NCBI GenBank assembly: GCA_009839745.1
Contig: VXPE01000137.1
Coordinates: 1-55,191 of the forward strand
Reading direction: 5' to 3'
DNA from: Candidatus Poribacteria bacterium
GTDB lineage: Bacteria > Poribacteria > WGA-4E > WGA-3G
Length of the DNA stretch: 55,191 bases
The number at the start of each line of letters is the position of its first letter. Within the stretch, counting starts at the first letter, position 1. The position numbers were made by a program, and so were the translations under genes. The notes beneath the pieces are model-generated. The model made no database searches and had not been told where the DNA came from. It was given only the letters and a program-made list of their open reading frames with translations. Below, piece by piece: positions 8,472-17,529 of this stretch.

Positions 8472-9380
8472 ATGGCGAAACGAGAGCGATCTACTCGACG
8501 AGAAAGACCCGTTAAGGGCGCGCCTACGGCGAAAGACTTTCAAGGGGATGTGCGTCCGGATTGGTGCCCAGGCTGTGGTGATTATGGGGTCCTGAGTTCC
8601 CTACAAAGTGCTTATGCCAAACTCGGCAAAGGGAATCATGAACACCTCACCGTGAGCGGTATTGGATGCTCCTCTAACCTGCCAGGGTACATCGAAACGT
8701 ATGGGATGCACACGCTCCATGGACGTTCTCTGGCTGTAGCTACCGGCGCGAAACTTGCCAATCACGAGATGAATGTGGTTGTTACCGGGGGCGATGGAGA
8801 CGGATACGGTATCGGCGGAAACCATTTTGTTCACACGATGCGGAAAAATATTGATCTCCTCTATATCGTGATGAACAATCAGATTTATGGGCTTACCGTC
8901 GGTCAAACTTCTCCCACCAGCATGCTCGGAATGGCAACCAAAAGCACTCCCTTCGGGAACATAGAAGCACCTCTTAACCCAATTGCTATGGCGATTGTCA
9001 CGGGAGCGACCTATGTTGCCAGAGGATTTAGTGGAAACCCAAGACAGCTGACGGAATTGATGTACAACGGCATGCAACACAGGGGATTTGCTCTTATTGA
9101 TGTGTTTAGTCCCTGTATCACCTTTAATAAGGATAACACGAGTGCCTTTTTCAAACAGCGCGTCTTGGAACTGGAAGGTCATGATCCAAGCGATAAGACC
9201 GCGGCACTTGAACAAGCCGTCAAGTGGGGAGACGAGATCCCGATCGGACTGTTCTATCAAGATACAAGCCGACCCGCTTTGGATGAAATGGAACCCGTTT
9301 TGGAAAACGGTCCCATGGCACGGCAATCGCTCGGTATTACCCAGGAACAGGGCGACGCGATTGTTCAGCGTATGATGTAA
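8472..9380 (+). CDS. 2-oxoacid:ferredoxin oxidoreductase, beta subunit
   Basis: The beta subunit binds thiamine diphosphate and a 4Fe-4S cluster. The 302-residue protein shows RPDWCPGCGDYG with C32 and C35, the SGIGCSSN cysteine, the thiamine motif GGDGDGYGIGGNHF continuing to NNQIYGLTVGQTSPT, and the later SPCITFN cysteine. ATG 8472 is preferred: AAAGGAG at 8455-8461 is almost touching the other candidate at 8463. No separate delta (ferredoxin-domain) gene is present, as is usual for two-subunit enzymes. Confidence 0.9.
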   Translation: MAKRERSTRRERPVKGAPTAKDFQGDVRPDWCPGCGDYGVLSSLQSAYAKLGKGNHEHLTVSGIGCSSNLPGYIETYGMHTLHGRSLAVATGAKLANHEMNVVVTGGDGDGYGIGGNHFVHTMRKNIDLLYIVMNNQIYGLTVGQTSPTSMLGMATKSTPFGNIEAPLNPIAMAIVTGATYVARGFSGNPRQLTELMYNGMQHRGFALIDVFSPCITFNKDNTSAFFKQRVLELEGHDPSDKTAALEQAVKWGDEIPIGLFYQDTSRPALDEMEPVLENGPMARQSLGITQEQGDAIVQRMM

Positions 9381-9381
9381 A

Positions 9382-9500
9382 GACGAAAGAAAGACGGAAG
9401 GATGGAAGTGACCCTCAATCTTCTAACCTTCCGGTCTTCCAAAACGATAGACGGACGGAAAGATGGGAGATGGAAGAACTTCCACTTTTCCAGTCAGCAT
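9382..9500. repeat. Purine/pyrimidine-biased GGAAG/CTTCC imperfect repeat
   Basis: The spacer before ccmA repeats GACGGAAGGATGGAAG-like words, then their complement CTTCTAACCTTCCGGTC, then GGACGGAAAGATGGGAGATG and GGAAGAACTTCC. The strands can fold into imperfect hairpins. This looks like a low-complexity dispersed repeat, and may end transcription of the oxidoreductase operon. It is unlike the surrounding coding sequence. Confidence 0.45.
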
Positions 9501-9515
9501 GGAATCATTGACATC

Positions 9516-10235
9516 ATGCGCCTTCGTGCTTCCCAACTCACAAAGGACTTCGGACATCGCACGATTGTCAAAGACGCTACACTCTCCGTTCAGCCCGGAG
9601 AGGTCGTTACGATTTTCGGTCCCAACGGTGCCGGTAAGACAACGCTCATCAAAATTCTCGCAACTCTCCTGAAACCGACCTCTGGAAAACTTGAGATTGA
9701 AGGTGCGGATGCAATCGCAGATTACTCGGACGTCCGTCGTGCATTGGGGGTCGTTATTCATGAAAATCTCGCCTACCCTGCGTTCAGTCCCTATGAGAAC
9801 CTCAAGTTTTTCGGACAGATGTACGGCATTAAGCAGTTGGAACATCGTGCGACAACACTGCTTACTGAAGTCGGGTTGCAGCGTTTTTTACATGAACCCC
9901 TTCGCATCTTCTCGCGCGGCATGACGCAGCGTTTCATGATCGCTAAAGCCCTTCTCCATGCCCCCTCAGTGTTGCTACTTGATGAACCCTTCTCTGGACT
10001 GGATGCTGCTGCGAGACAGTTTGTCCGTGATCGTATCGCACAAGAACGACAAAAAGGCACGGGCATCGTCATTACAACACACAACACGGAGTTGGGCTAT
10101 CTTGCTGGCACACGGTTCCTCTTCATGATAGATGGGGAATTGGAAGAGATTGCGCAGAAAAATGAAATCCAAGCAGAGACATTACTGCGCATGTATGAGA
10201 AAAGGTTAACACACAACGCTCCGAAAGGACTATAG
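9516..10235 (+). CDS. ccmA: Haem exporter ATP-binding protein CcmA
   Basis: The 239-residue ABC ATPase has Walker A GPNGAGKTT (residues 35-43), Walker B VLLLDEPFSGLD and a modified signature FSRGMTQRF where LSGGQ is usual. CcmA works with CcmB (and CcmC) to release haem-loaded CcmE. ATG 9516 fits the family N terminus; the frame runs upstream to 9402 through repeat-derived sequence. The direct neighbour is ccmB, which supports ccmA over a generic ABC ATPase. ccmC and ccmD are not in the window. Confidence 0.82.
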   Translation: MRLRASQLTKDFGHRTIVKDATLSVQPGEVVTIFGPNGAGKTTLIKILATLLKPTSGKLEIEGADAIADYSDVRRALGVVIHENLAYPAFSPYENLKFFGQMYGIKQLEHRATTLLTEVGLQRFLHEPLRIFSRGMTQRFMIAKALLHAPSVLLLDEPFSGLDAAARQFVRDRIAQERQKGTGIVITTHNTELGYLAGTRFLFMIDGELEEIAQKNEIQAETLLRMYEKRLTHNAPKGL

Positions 10236-10261
10236 AGCGTCTCTTTCAAACCGAGATAAAT

Positions 10262-10954
10262 ATGAAGGCATTCCGTCAAATTGGCGCGTTGATTCGTAAG
10301 GATCTTGGACTGCAATTCCGTTCAAAGGAGACGTTGGTATTAATCTTCGTTTTCAGCGTCCTGGTCGTCCTCATCTTCGCTTTTGCATTCGGTCCGATTT
10401 TTCCTGAAAAGGTAGAACGTGGTAAATTAACCGCCAGTGTCCTCTGGGCAGCGTTCGTTTTCGCAGGAATTATTAGTTTGAACCGTTCATTCACCTTAGA
10501 ACGTTCGCACGGTGCGATAGACGGTATTCGGCTCACCGGCGTTGATGCAAGTAACCTCTACCTTTCTAAAGTCGTTAGCAACCTCGTATTTCTATTTCTA
10601 CTGGAAATTGTCATCACGCCCATCGCACTTCAATTCTTGGATCTGCTCGACGTAGTGACGATGGGCATATTATTGAAACTCTTCGGCGTGCTGAGTGTTG
10701 GCACGCTCGGTTTTTGCGCTGTTGGTGTCCTGTTAGCGGGCATGTCCACAAGCGCAAATGGCGGTGAAAGTCTGCTTTCCGTCATTCTACTTCCGCTCGT
10801 GATTCCAATCATTATGGGCGGTGCGAAATGCACTGTTTCACTGCTGGTAACCGGTGGATTAGAGGGCGGGTTCTGGCTGAAATTGATCGCCGCATATAGT
10901 TTAATCTTTTTAGCCGCTGCGTATCTGCTCGCAGATGCCGTTATTGAAGAATAA
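10262..10954 (+). CDS. ccmB: Haem exporter membrane protein CcmB
   Basis: The 230-residue protein has about six membrane helices and matches the CcmB pattern: a cytoplasmic N terminus with LIRKDLGLQFRSKETL, the LERSHGAIDGIRLTGVDASN loop, and LLPLVIPIIMGGAKC. It forms the membrane part of the CcmAB complex. It starts 26 bp after ccmA. The block ccmA-ccmB lies 7 kb from ccmE-F-H with unrelated genes between, an unusual split arrangement. Confidence 0.88.
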   Translation: MKAFRQIGALIRKDLGLQFRSKETLVLIFVFSVLVVLIFAFAFGPIFPEKVERGKLTASVLWAAFVFAGIISLNRSFTLERSHGAIDGIRLTGVDASNLYLSKVVSNLVFLFLLEIVITPIALQFLDLLDVVTMGILLKLFGVLSVGTLGFCAVGVLLAGMSTSANGGESLLSVILLPLVIPIIMGGAKCTVSLLVTGGLEGGFWLKLIAAYSLIFLAAAYLLADAVIEE

Positions 10955-10987
10955 TGCCTGTCAGTTATTAAAGAAGGCAGTCATTAA

Positions 10988-12304
<1,317 letters not shown>

Positions 12305-12418
12305 ACGCTTGTATTTGCATAAGACGAAAACCGATCGAATCTCTAAAACCAGTCGTGGCTTAACCCCGAACCTGCCTGAAATGTAATGGAAGGCAGTCCA
12401 GGAGCAATTAATTAAAAA

Positions 12419-12700
12419 ATGCGTATTTTTCGCCCAATCTTATTCCTAATCGCGCTTGCTTTACTCCTGGTGAGTGTCAGGCAATTTATGGACGGTTATG
12501 GTGACTGGCAACAGGCCCAGCTTGCGGAAGAAGCCTACCGTGCTGAGCTACGGGAATTGGAAGTGGAACGCGATCGCCTTAAACAACGCGTCGAAATGCT
12601 ACAGGACGACAGGCTAACCAAGGAACGCCTCGCCAGAAAGCGACTTGGCTATATCAAACCGGGTGAACTCAAATTTAAAGTTGTTAAACCCGATTTTTAA
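12419..12700 (+). CDS. FtsB/DivIC-family cell division protein
   Basis: The 93-residue protein has one N-terminal membrane helix (about residues 6-22), then a coiled coil (about 32-65, ELRELEVERDRLKQRVEMLQ). It ends with a conserved segment, ERLARKRLGYIKPGELKFKV. That is the FtsB/DivIC/septum-formation-initiator pattern; these proteins bridge FtsQ and FtsL at the division site. Being next to enolase is typical of ftsB. The leader carries CCAGGAGCAA, two variable bases, then AATTAAAAAATG, shared with the cytochrome at 15515. Confidence 0.85.
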   Translation: MRIFRPILFLIALALLLVSVRQFMDGYGDWQQAQLAEEAYRAELRELEVERDRLKQRVEMLQDDRLTKERLARKRLGYIKPGELKFKVVKPDF

Positions 12701-12755
12701 TGATACCTTCATCCATCAAACCAACCTGACTGAACCGCAAGGAAAATTAAAAAAT

Positions 12756-12783
12756 TTGCTTTTTTTGCACGTTGTGCTATAAT
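12756..12783 (+). promoter_or_regulatory. Promoter of the DUF5069 gene
   Basis: TTGCTT (12756-12761), 16 bases, TATAAT (12778-12783). An AT-rich GGAAAATTAAAAAATT stretch directly upstream could act as an UP element. Transcription would start about 85 bases before the ATG at 12875. Confidence 0.5.
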
Positions 12784-12874
12784 GGCGGGGAATTTCGCAT
12801 GGCAGGCAACAGTGCCTATTGTGCTGATGATGCCCGCCTATTATTCACAACATTCATAAGAAGGAGAAAAGAGA

Positions 12875-13306
12875 ATGGCAGGAATGATTCCGACAATTAG
12901 TTCCGGGGTTGCAGGACCGCTCGGCGTGTTGCACCTCCCGCGATTCTGGTCAAAAGTGCTAATGGATGCCAAGGGGCAGCTCCATGAAGATTATCCAGCA
13001 TGCGGCGCAGGCTTCGATCAAATGGTATTAGACGGCTTGGGGCTCGACAAAGACGCGACACTAGCATATATCAGTGACAATTCCCCCACCTATCCACAGT
13101 TTGAAGCCTGGGTTTCGGAAAACGGAAGTTTTGACGATGCGGCGGTTGCTGAACTGAACGCTGCGATTTCAGGCTATAATCACGACGACGATACCCGTGG
13201 GAGCATCCTCGGTGCAAGCAGCATTGAAGATGACGGCTCCATCTTAGACGCGGTTAATCTCAACAATCTTGATGACTGGTATGAATTGCACGCCAGTTTA
13301 GGTTAG
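12875..13306 (+). CDS. DUF5069-like protein
   Basis: The 143-residue soluble protein starts at ATG with AAGGAG upstream. The segment GVLHLPRFWSKVLMDAKGQL, then HEDYPACGAGFDQMVLDGLG and FEAWVSEN, resembles the DUF5069 pattern (PR-x-KA, G-x-L-x-x-Y, C-x-D, then a helix and a W-V pair). The family function is unknown. It has its own promoter and is followed by a strong hairpin, so it is probably monocistronic. Confidence 0.6.
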   Translation: MAGMIPTISSGVAGPLGVLHLPRFWSKVLMDAKGQLHEDYPACGAGFDQMVLDGLGLDKDATLAYISDNSPTYPQFEAWVSENGSFDDAAVAELNAAISGYNHDDDTRGSILGASSIEDDGSILDAVNLNNLDDWYELHASLG

Positions 13307-13322
13307 ACCTTTAGAGCGTTTT

Positions 13323-13352
13323 ATGTAGGCGCGCGAAAAGGCGTGCCTACAT
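13323..13352. terminator. Bidirectional terminator-like hairpin
   Basis: ATGTAGGCGCGC (13323-13334) pairs with GCGTGCCTACAT (13341-13352), 12 base pairs with one G-U, loop GAAAAG. It lies between convergent genes ending at 13306 and 13400, so it can end both. It also belongs to the GTAGG... hairpin class found elsewhere in the window. Confidence 0.6.
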
Positions 13353-13399
13353 GAAGCACGCCTCCGTTTTCCTTCCTAATTATCTGTCCCTTCTACCGT

Positions 13400-14488
13400 T
13401 TAACAACAGTCCGACGATGAACAATTGCCACAATTTTCTGCTTCTGTTGTCAATTCTATGGCTTTACCCATTTCAGAGGATTTGAGTCCCGCAAGCAGAA
13501 TCTCAGTGACATGCCGTGCCGTGTACGCGTTTGAGAGCGGTGGTTGCGTTGCCTCGCGGATACACTCCGCAAAATGTGTGTGCATGCCGCTCGGGGCTGC
13601 ATCGGAACAGTCGATCGTTTTCACATCGACAGGCGCGTGTTCGCGTGTATAAGAGGTCGGTGTCCACTGGCTGAGCGTCGCGCCGTCTTTGCCGGGCATC
13701 GTGAATTTGCCCGCCGTGCCGTGCACACTCGCTTCACCCGTGCGGGCAGGATCACACCAACTCGTCTCCGCAGTGACAATTCCACCCGATTGCATCTCAA
13801 GCACGAGGGTCGCCACATCTTCTAAGGCTGTCGGTTTGTCGAAGGTAGAAACGAAGCCAGTCACCCGCTTGAAGGTACCAAGCATCGCGACGAGACCCGA
13901 AACGGCATAAACCCCCATATCGAAAAGCGCACCGACGCTTGCCTGTTTCGCATCAAAGAACCACAAATCATCACCGGATTCACCGAAGATGTCACGAATC
14001 TCCGCGTAATAGATTTCGGGACCGCCGTGACTGCTCCGCATCCTCGCACCCGATACCCGACCAATCGCATTCTCCGCGATCAATTGACGAATCTTATAGA
14101 TAGCGGCGTTGAAATGGGGAAGACACATCACCGTTTTGCCACTCGCTTCAGTTGCCGCCACAAATTGATTCGCTTCATCCATATCCCCACAGAGCGGTTT
14201 TTGCATGAGCACATGTTTGCCGGCTTCCAACGCTTTGATACCCCATGAGACGTGTAAAGGATGTGGGGTCCCGACAAGGATCGCATCAAGCGTGTCATCA
14301 GCGATGATCGCGTCGTAATCCTGTGTCCAGCGGGGTATATCGAATTCTTGACATTGATGTTTGAGGCGGTGTTCGCGTCTGCCACCGATGACACTCACTT
14401 CGAAATCGTTGTCTTGCGCGAGATCCGGCAAATGCATCCGGCAGACAATACCCCCTGCCCCAATAACACCAAGTTTCAGTTTTTGCAT
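13400..14488 (-). CDS. Gfo/Idh/MocA-family oxidoreductase with a cysteine-rich C-terminal tail
   Basis: This 362-residue NAD(P)-dependent dehydrogenase belongs to the inositol/glucose-fructose oxidoreductase family. It has the Rossmann motif KLGVIGAGGIVCRMHLPDLA, the motif ILVGTPHPLH, and AGKHVLMQKPL where EKP is more common (lysine kept). The catalytic-region FDMGVYAVSGL comes later. The last residues, ENCGNCSSSDCC, add four cysteines in a possible metal-binding tail that the family normally lacks. ATG 14488 has AAGGAA upstream. It shares direction with the DUF1080 gene, 39 bp away. The substrate is unknown, probably a sugar or cyclitol. Confidence 0.85.
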   Translation of the reverse strand: MQKLKLGVIGAGGIVCRMHLPDLAQDNDFEVSVIGGRREHRLKHQCQEFDIPRWTQDYDAIIADDTLDAILVGTPHPLHVSWGIKALEAGKHVLMQKPLCGDMDEANQFVAATEASGKTVMCLPHFNAAIYKIRQLIAENAIGRVSGARMRSSHGGPEIYYAEIRDIFGESGDDLWFFDAKQASVGALFDMGVYAVSGLVAMLGTFKRVTGFVSTFDKPTALEDVATLVLEMQSGGIVTAETSWCDPARTGEASVHGTAGKFTMPGKDGATLSQWTPTSYTREHAPVDVKTIDCSDAAPSGMHTHFAECIREATQPPLSNAYTARHVTEILLAGLKSSEMGKAIELTTEAENCGNCSSSDCC

Positions 14489-14527
14489 AACAATTCCTTA
14501 CTACGATAGGCTTATCGTCAAAATGGC

Positions 14528-15193
14528 TTAAATGGATTTCAGAACAACGTTACGAAAGGCAACAGGTCCATGGTCGCCTTGCAACATTAACGGACCCGTA
14601 GCGGCTTCATCTTCAATCAGTGCCCCGCGTGTACAACCCACCACTTCAACATCTTCATGAATTACCTGTCCATTCCACACCACTTTGACGAAAGTCGCAT
14701 TGGCAATCTTATTACCGTCGGCATCGAATTTTGGGGCACGGAAGGTGATGTTATAGGTCTGCCACTCACCGGGCGGATTACTGGCGTTGACGCGCGGCGG
14801 CACACCATCTACCGGTTGATTGTCGATCCAACGGCAATATACACCCCCGCAGCTCCCATAGCGAAGGTCCGTTTCACCCCAACTGTCTAATATCTGGATC
14901 TCGTATCTCCCCATGAGGTAGACACCAGAGTTAGAGCCTTGTGGCACTATAAATTCTACGTGGAGTTCACAATCACTGTATTCAGCCCCCGTGTAGATAT
15001 CGACAGTGCGTCCAGTAGCACCGTTATAAAAAATTCCTTCGCCTGCTGTCGTTAGCAGCAGTTTGCTATCGTCAGGATTGAGGGCGACGCTACCAGCAGC
15101 ATCCCATTCATGTTCTGGGGCACCACCGCGCGCAAGCCAGCCCTCCATATTTTTACCATTGAAAAGGTTAATTCCGTTTCCAGATTGAGACAT
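14528..15193 (-). CDS. DUF1080 (3-keto-disaccharide hydrolase-like) protein
   Basis: The 221-residue protein carries the DUF1080 hallmarks: NLFNGKNMEGWLARGG at the N terminus, GEGIFYNGATGRTVDIYTGA, the SGVYLMGRYEIQILDSWG core and QGDHGPVAFRNVVLK at the end. This is the concanavalin-like fold now linked to 3-keto-glycoside hydrolysis. It has no signal peptide. ATG 15193 is chosen because AGGAGG is 7 bases upstream. With the oxidoreductase downstream it could form a two-step route in which oxidation of a sugar hydroxyl precedes bond cleavage; this is inference. Confidence 0.85.
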   Translation of the reverse strand: MSQSGNGINLFNGKNMEGWLARGGAPEHEWDAAGSVALNPDDSKLLLTTAGEGIFYNGATGRTVDIYTGAEYSDCELHVEFIVPQGSNSGVYLMGRYEIQILDSWGETDLRYGSCGGVYCRWIDNQPVDGVPPRVNASNPPGEWQTYNITFRAPKFDADGNKIANATFVKVVWNGQVIHEDVEVVGCTRGALIEDEAATGPLMLQGDHGPVAFRNVVLKSI

Positions 15194-15249
15194 CAAAGTC
15201 CCTCCTATAGTCCGATCCTCAGATCGAGTTTTTTACGCGTTTTTGATCT

Positions 15250-15290
15250 CCCGGCCCAGTAGGTGCGGTTTCCTAACCGCACCCGATCCA
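15250..15290. repeat. GTAGGTGCGGTT/AACCGCACC hairpin repeat, copy A
   Basis: GGTGCGGTT (15262-15270) pairs perfectly with AACCGCACC (15275-15283), loop TCCT. The flank CCCGGCCC matches the copy at 45322-45353, and a reverse-oriented copy is at 28337-28363. A dispersed intergenic element. The 15197-15514 spacer also holds a promoter and otherwise nothing I recognise. Confidence 0.65.
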
Positions 15291-15346
15291 TCTAAAGTCC
15301 CATAATTACTTAAAACTAAATGACCCCGGCAAGGAATAATTAAAAA

Positions 15347-15376
15347 TTGACATATTTCACGAGGTTAAGGTATGAT
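15347..15376 (+). promoter_or_regulatory. Promoter of the multihaem cytochrome gene
   Basis: TTGACA (15347-15352), 18 bases, TATGAT (15371-15376), with AATAATTAAAAA just upstream as a possible UP element. The leader would be about 130 bases long. Confidence 0.55.
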
Positions 15377-15514
15377 ATTTAATCAAGATAAAGTATCGTT
15401 GACTTAGATATGTTTCGTTTTAAAAAATATATCGGATATCCAAAATACGTATAGGATCACCGAAAACCACCGCAAAATGAAATCGAGCGGTGCCCAGGAG
15501 CAAGAAATTAAAAA

Positions 15515-16420
15515 ATGAAACAGGTTTTCTTATTTTTAGGGTTGTCCCTACTGATGGGAACGGTTGCCCTTTTCGCGCTTTGTGGCTATGACAATATTGC
15601 CACACTTCACGCAGCTCCTGTAGAGGCTGCTACATCTAACCCGACAACTCCGTTTGCTGAAGGATGTGTCAAGTGCCACGGCACTGAACCTGCTTATCAA
15701 GAATGGAAGCAAGCCGGGCATTCCCACGCGCTTGTCAATCTCATTGAGGGTCCCTATGAGCTCCAGACTTCCTGCCTAAGCTGCCACTCTTCTGGCTATG
15801 AAGTTTTCAGCGATCGGGTCTATCCAGGGCATACCTATAACATAGAGACAGCGGTAAACGCTGTTGCCTGCTCCTCATGCCATTCACACAACAGCAGATC
15901 GGAACACTTGTTGGTGAAACCCGCGAGGAAATTGTGTGTTGACTGCCATAAGATGGACTGCGGTTGTGCAGGTGCCGGTATCGTCCATCAATCACAGTCG
16001 GAGATGTTCCTTGGACGCGAGGGTGCTGGTGTGAAACGCATGCCCTCACCACACGTACGCGCAATGAAAAAACGATGCGTGCACTGCCACATGGCGAAAG
16101 AGGACCCAGAGACAGTCGCACAACACGGCGGCCACACATTCAAAGCGGATTTCTCGACATGTAGCACCGCGGGCTGTCACGACAGTGCCGACAACAGTAT
16201 GGAGACGAAGTTACCACAATATCGTGCCGAAATAGAGGCAAAAATGCAAGCCGTCAAAACGATGCTGGATGCCGCGCCTAACAAAACGTCGCAAGCCTAT
16301 CTCGACGCAAAGTTGAACTACGACATGGTTAAAGGCGACAGTGGGTACGGGCTTCACAACATACCCTATGCAAATGCATTGCTCGACTACAGCCTTTCAC
16401 TCGAAAGTGAGCTGGAATAG
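15515..16420 (+). CDS. Secreted multihaem cytochrome c (five CXXCH plus one CX4CH)
   Basis: The 301-residue protein has an N-terminal signal or anchor (residues 1-34), then haem sites CVKCH (51), CLSCH (87), CSSCH (119), CVDCH (141), CVHCH (188) and CSTAGCH (216, four residues between cysteines). A further CGCAGAGIVH stretch at 149 has spaced cysteines but is not a standard site. CX4CH sites are known from tetrahaem cytochrome c3. A helical C-terminal region (about 229-301) follows. It probably carries electrons in the periplasm and would be matured by the Ccm proteins upstream. The leader shares a 22-of-24-base motif with the ftsB-like gene. Confidence 0.88.
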   Translation: MKQVFLFLGLSLLMGTVALFALCGYDNIATLHAAPVEAATSNPTTPFAEGCVKCHGTEPAYQEWKQAGHSHALVNLIEGPYELQTSCLSCHSSGYEVFSDRVYPGHTYNIETAVNAVACSSCHSHNSRSEHLLVKPARKLCVDCHKMDCGCAGAGIVHQSQSEMFLGREGAGVKRMPSPHVRAMKKRCVHCHMAKEDPETVAQHGGHTFKADFSTCSTAGCHDSADNSMETKLPQYRAEIEAKMQAVKTMLDAAPNKTSQAYLDAKLNYDMVKGDSGYGLHNIPYANALLDYSLSLESELE

Positions 16421-16460
16421 GGAGAGGGGTGCCGCCGATTTCGCGATATAGGTTCGCTAC

Positions 16461-17297
16461 CTAATCCTGTCCGTCAATTAATGCCCGCAGCGGTACATCT
16501 TGTTCCTGCGGTAGATAGTAACTGAGCGGATCACTGACGACCCCAATCAATTGCTTCTGAATTGGGTTACACTTAGCAACCAGTTCATCAGGCATCGCGA
16601 TATAATCCATCGGTTTGACCCATCGGTAAGCATATCCCATAAAAATGGTTTTCCGTGGCATACCCGACCAGTTGTGTCCAATGCCGTGCCATGTCCGCTG
16701 TTCAAAGAGGAAGGCATCACCGGCGTTGACGTTCATAGAGATAGCACCGCGTGCCCGACCTGTATCTGGGTCAAGTGGGGGTCTGCCTGTCAAGCGGTTG
16801 CTCCCCGGCACCAGCACAGTCGCACCGGAGGCAGGGTCAGATTGGTCGCTGATGGCGTAAGCAATCTTGAGCATGATGCGGGGGTGCGGTTCCTGCATCT
16901 CGGCATGTGACGTGCCACCGTCGCGATGCAAGCCAATGCGGTTCTTGACCTCAGGCGGCGGTTCCTCTTTTGAGGGGAGGACAATCAGATGCGATGTAAT
17001 CATCTGGACGTTCCAATTGAGAACCCCGTAGGCGAGCGGCACTGTTTTTTGCCAGTCAAGGAGTTGGAGAAATGCTTCGTGATGCGTGATGCAGTTACGG
17101 AGGTTTAATTTGCCACCAGCCTCAAGTCTACCTGCGGCTTCCTCTTTCGCATAAACCTCATCAACGGCAGCATCAATTTCCGAGACGACATCAGGAGGTA
17201 GGGCGTTTTGAATCAGCAGATACCCATTGTTTTCAACAAATTCCTGATGCTCCGGTGTAAAGACTGCGGCTTGATTAAGATCTGTTATAGTATCCAT
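16461..17297 (-). CDS. Phytanoyl-CoA dioxygenase (PhyH) family protein
   Basis: The 278-residue protein is an Fe(II)/2-oxoglutarate oxygenase. Residues H124 and D126 (LHRDGG) and H204 (TWHGIGHNW) form the expected facial triad, and R215 probably binds 2-oxoglutarate. The ASGATVLVPGSNRLTGRPP loop is typical of PhyH. The family hydroxylates varied small molecules and this substrate is unknown. ATG 17297 has AAGGA upstream, and a promoter lies at 17363-17392. It converges on the cytochrome gene. Confidence 0.9.
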   Translation of the reverse strand: MDTITDLNQAAVFTPEHQEFVENNGYLLIQNALPPDVVSEIDAAVDEVYAKEEAAGRLEAGGKLNLRNCITHHEAFLQLLDWQKTVPLAYGVLNWNVQMITSHLIVLPSKEEPPPEVKNRIGLHRDGGTSHAEMQEPHPRIMLKIAYAISDQSDPASGATVLVPGSNRLTGRPPLDPDTGRARGAISMNVNAGDAFLFEQRTWHGIGHNWSGMPRKTIFMGYAYRWVKPMDYIAMPDELVAKCNPIQKQLIGVVSDPLSYYLPQEQDVPLRALIDGQD

Positions 17298-17362
17298 AGC
17301 GTTTATCCTTTAACGTGCTGAAGTAGCCTGGATTGTTAATCGAGATTCAAATCGTATTATGC

Positions 17363-17392
17363 ATTATACAGGACACACCGAAAAAATTTCAA
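17363..17392 (-). promoter_or_regulatory. Promoter of the PhyH gene
   Basis: On the minus strand, TTGAAA (17392-17387), 18 bases, TATAAT (17368-17363). It would start transcription near 17356, about 60 bases before the ATG. Confidence 0.55.
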
Positions 17393-17529
17393 AGCAATTT
17401 TATGTTCACGATCGGCAAAAATACACGTGTTGGAAGTAAAAGGGTCCGACGGGATCCGCAACCAAGGCCTCTGTTTAATCTCCATCCAAGCGCGAACAGG
17501 CGTGTCATAGACAGAAAGTATCACGTAAC

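Noticed and set aside
9402-9515. N-terminal extension of the ccmA frame
   Set aside because: It is read from the GGAAG repeat, has no family similarity, and the family N terminus begins at 9516.
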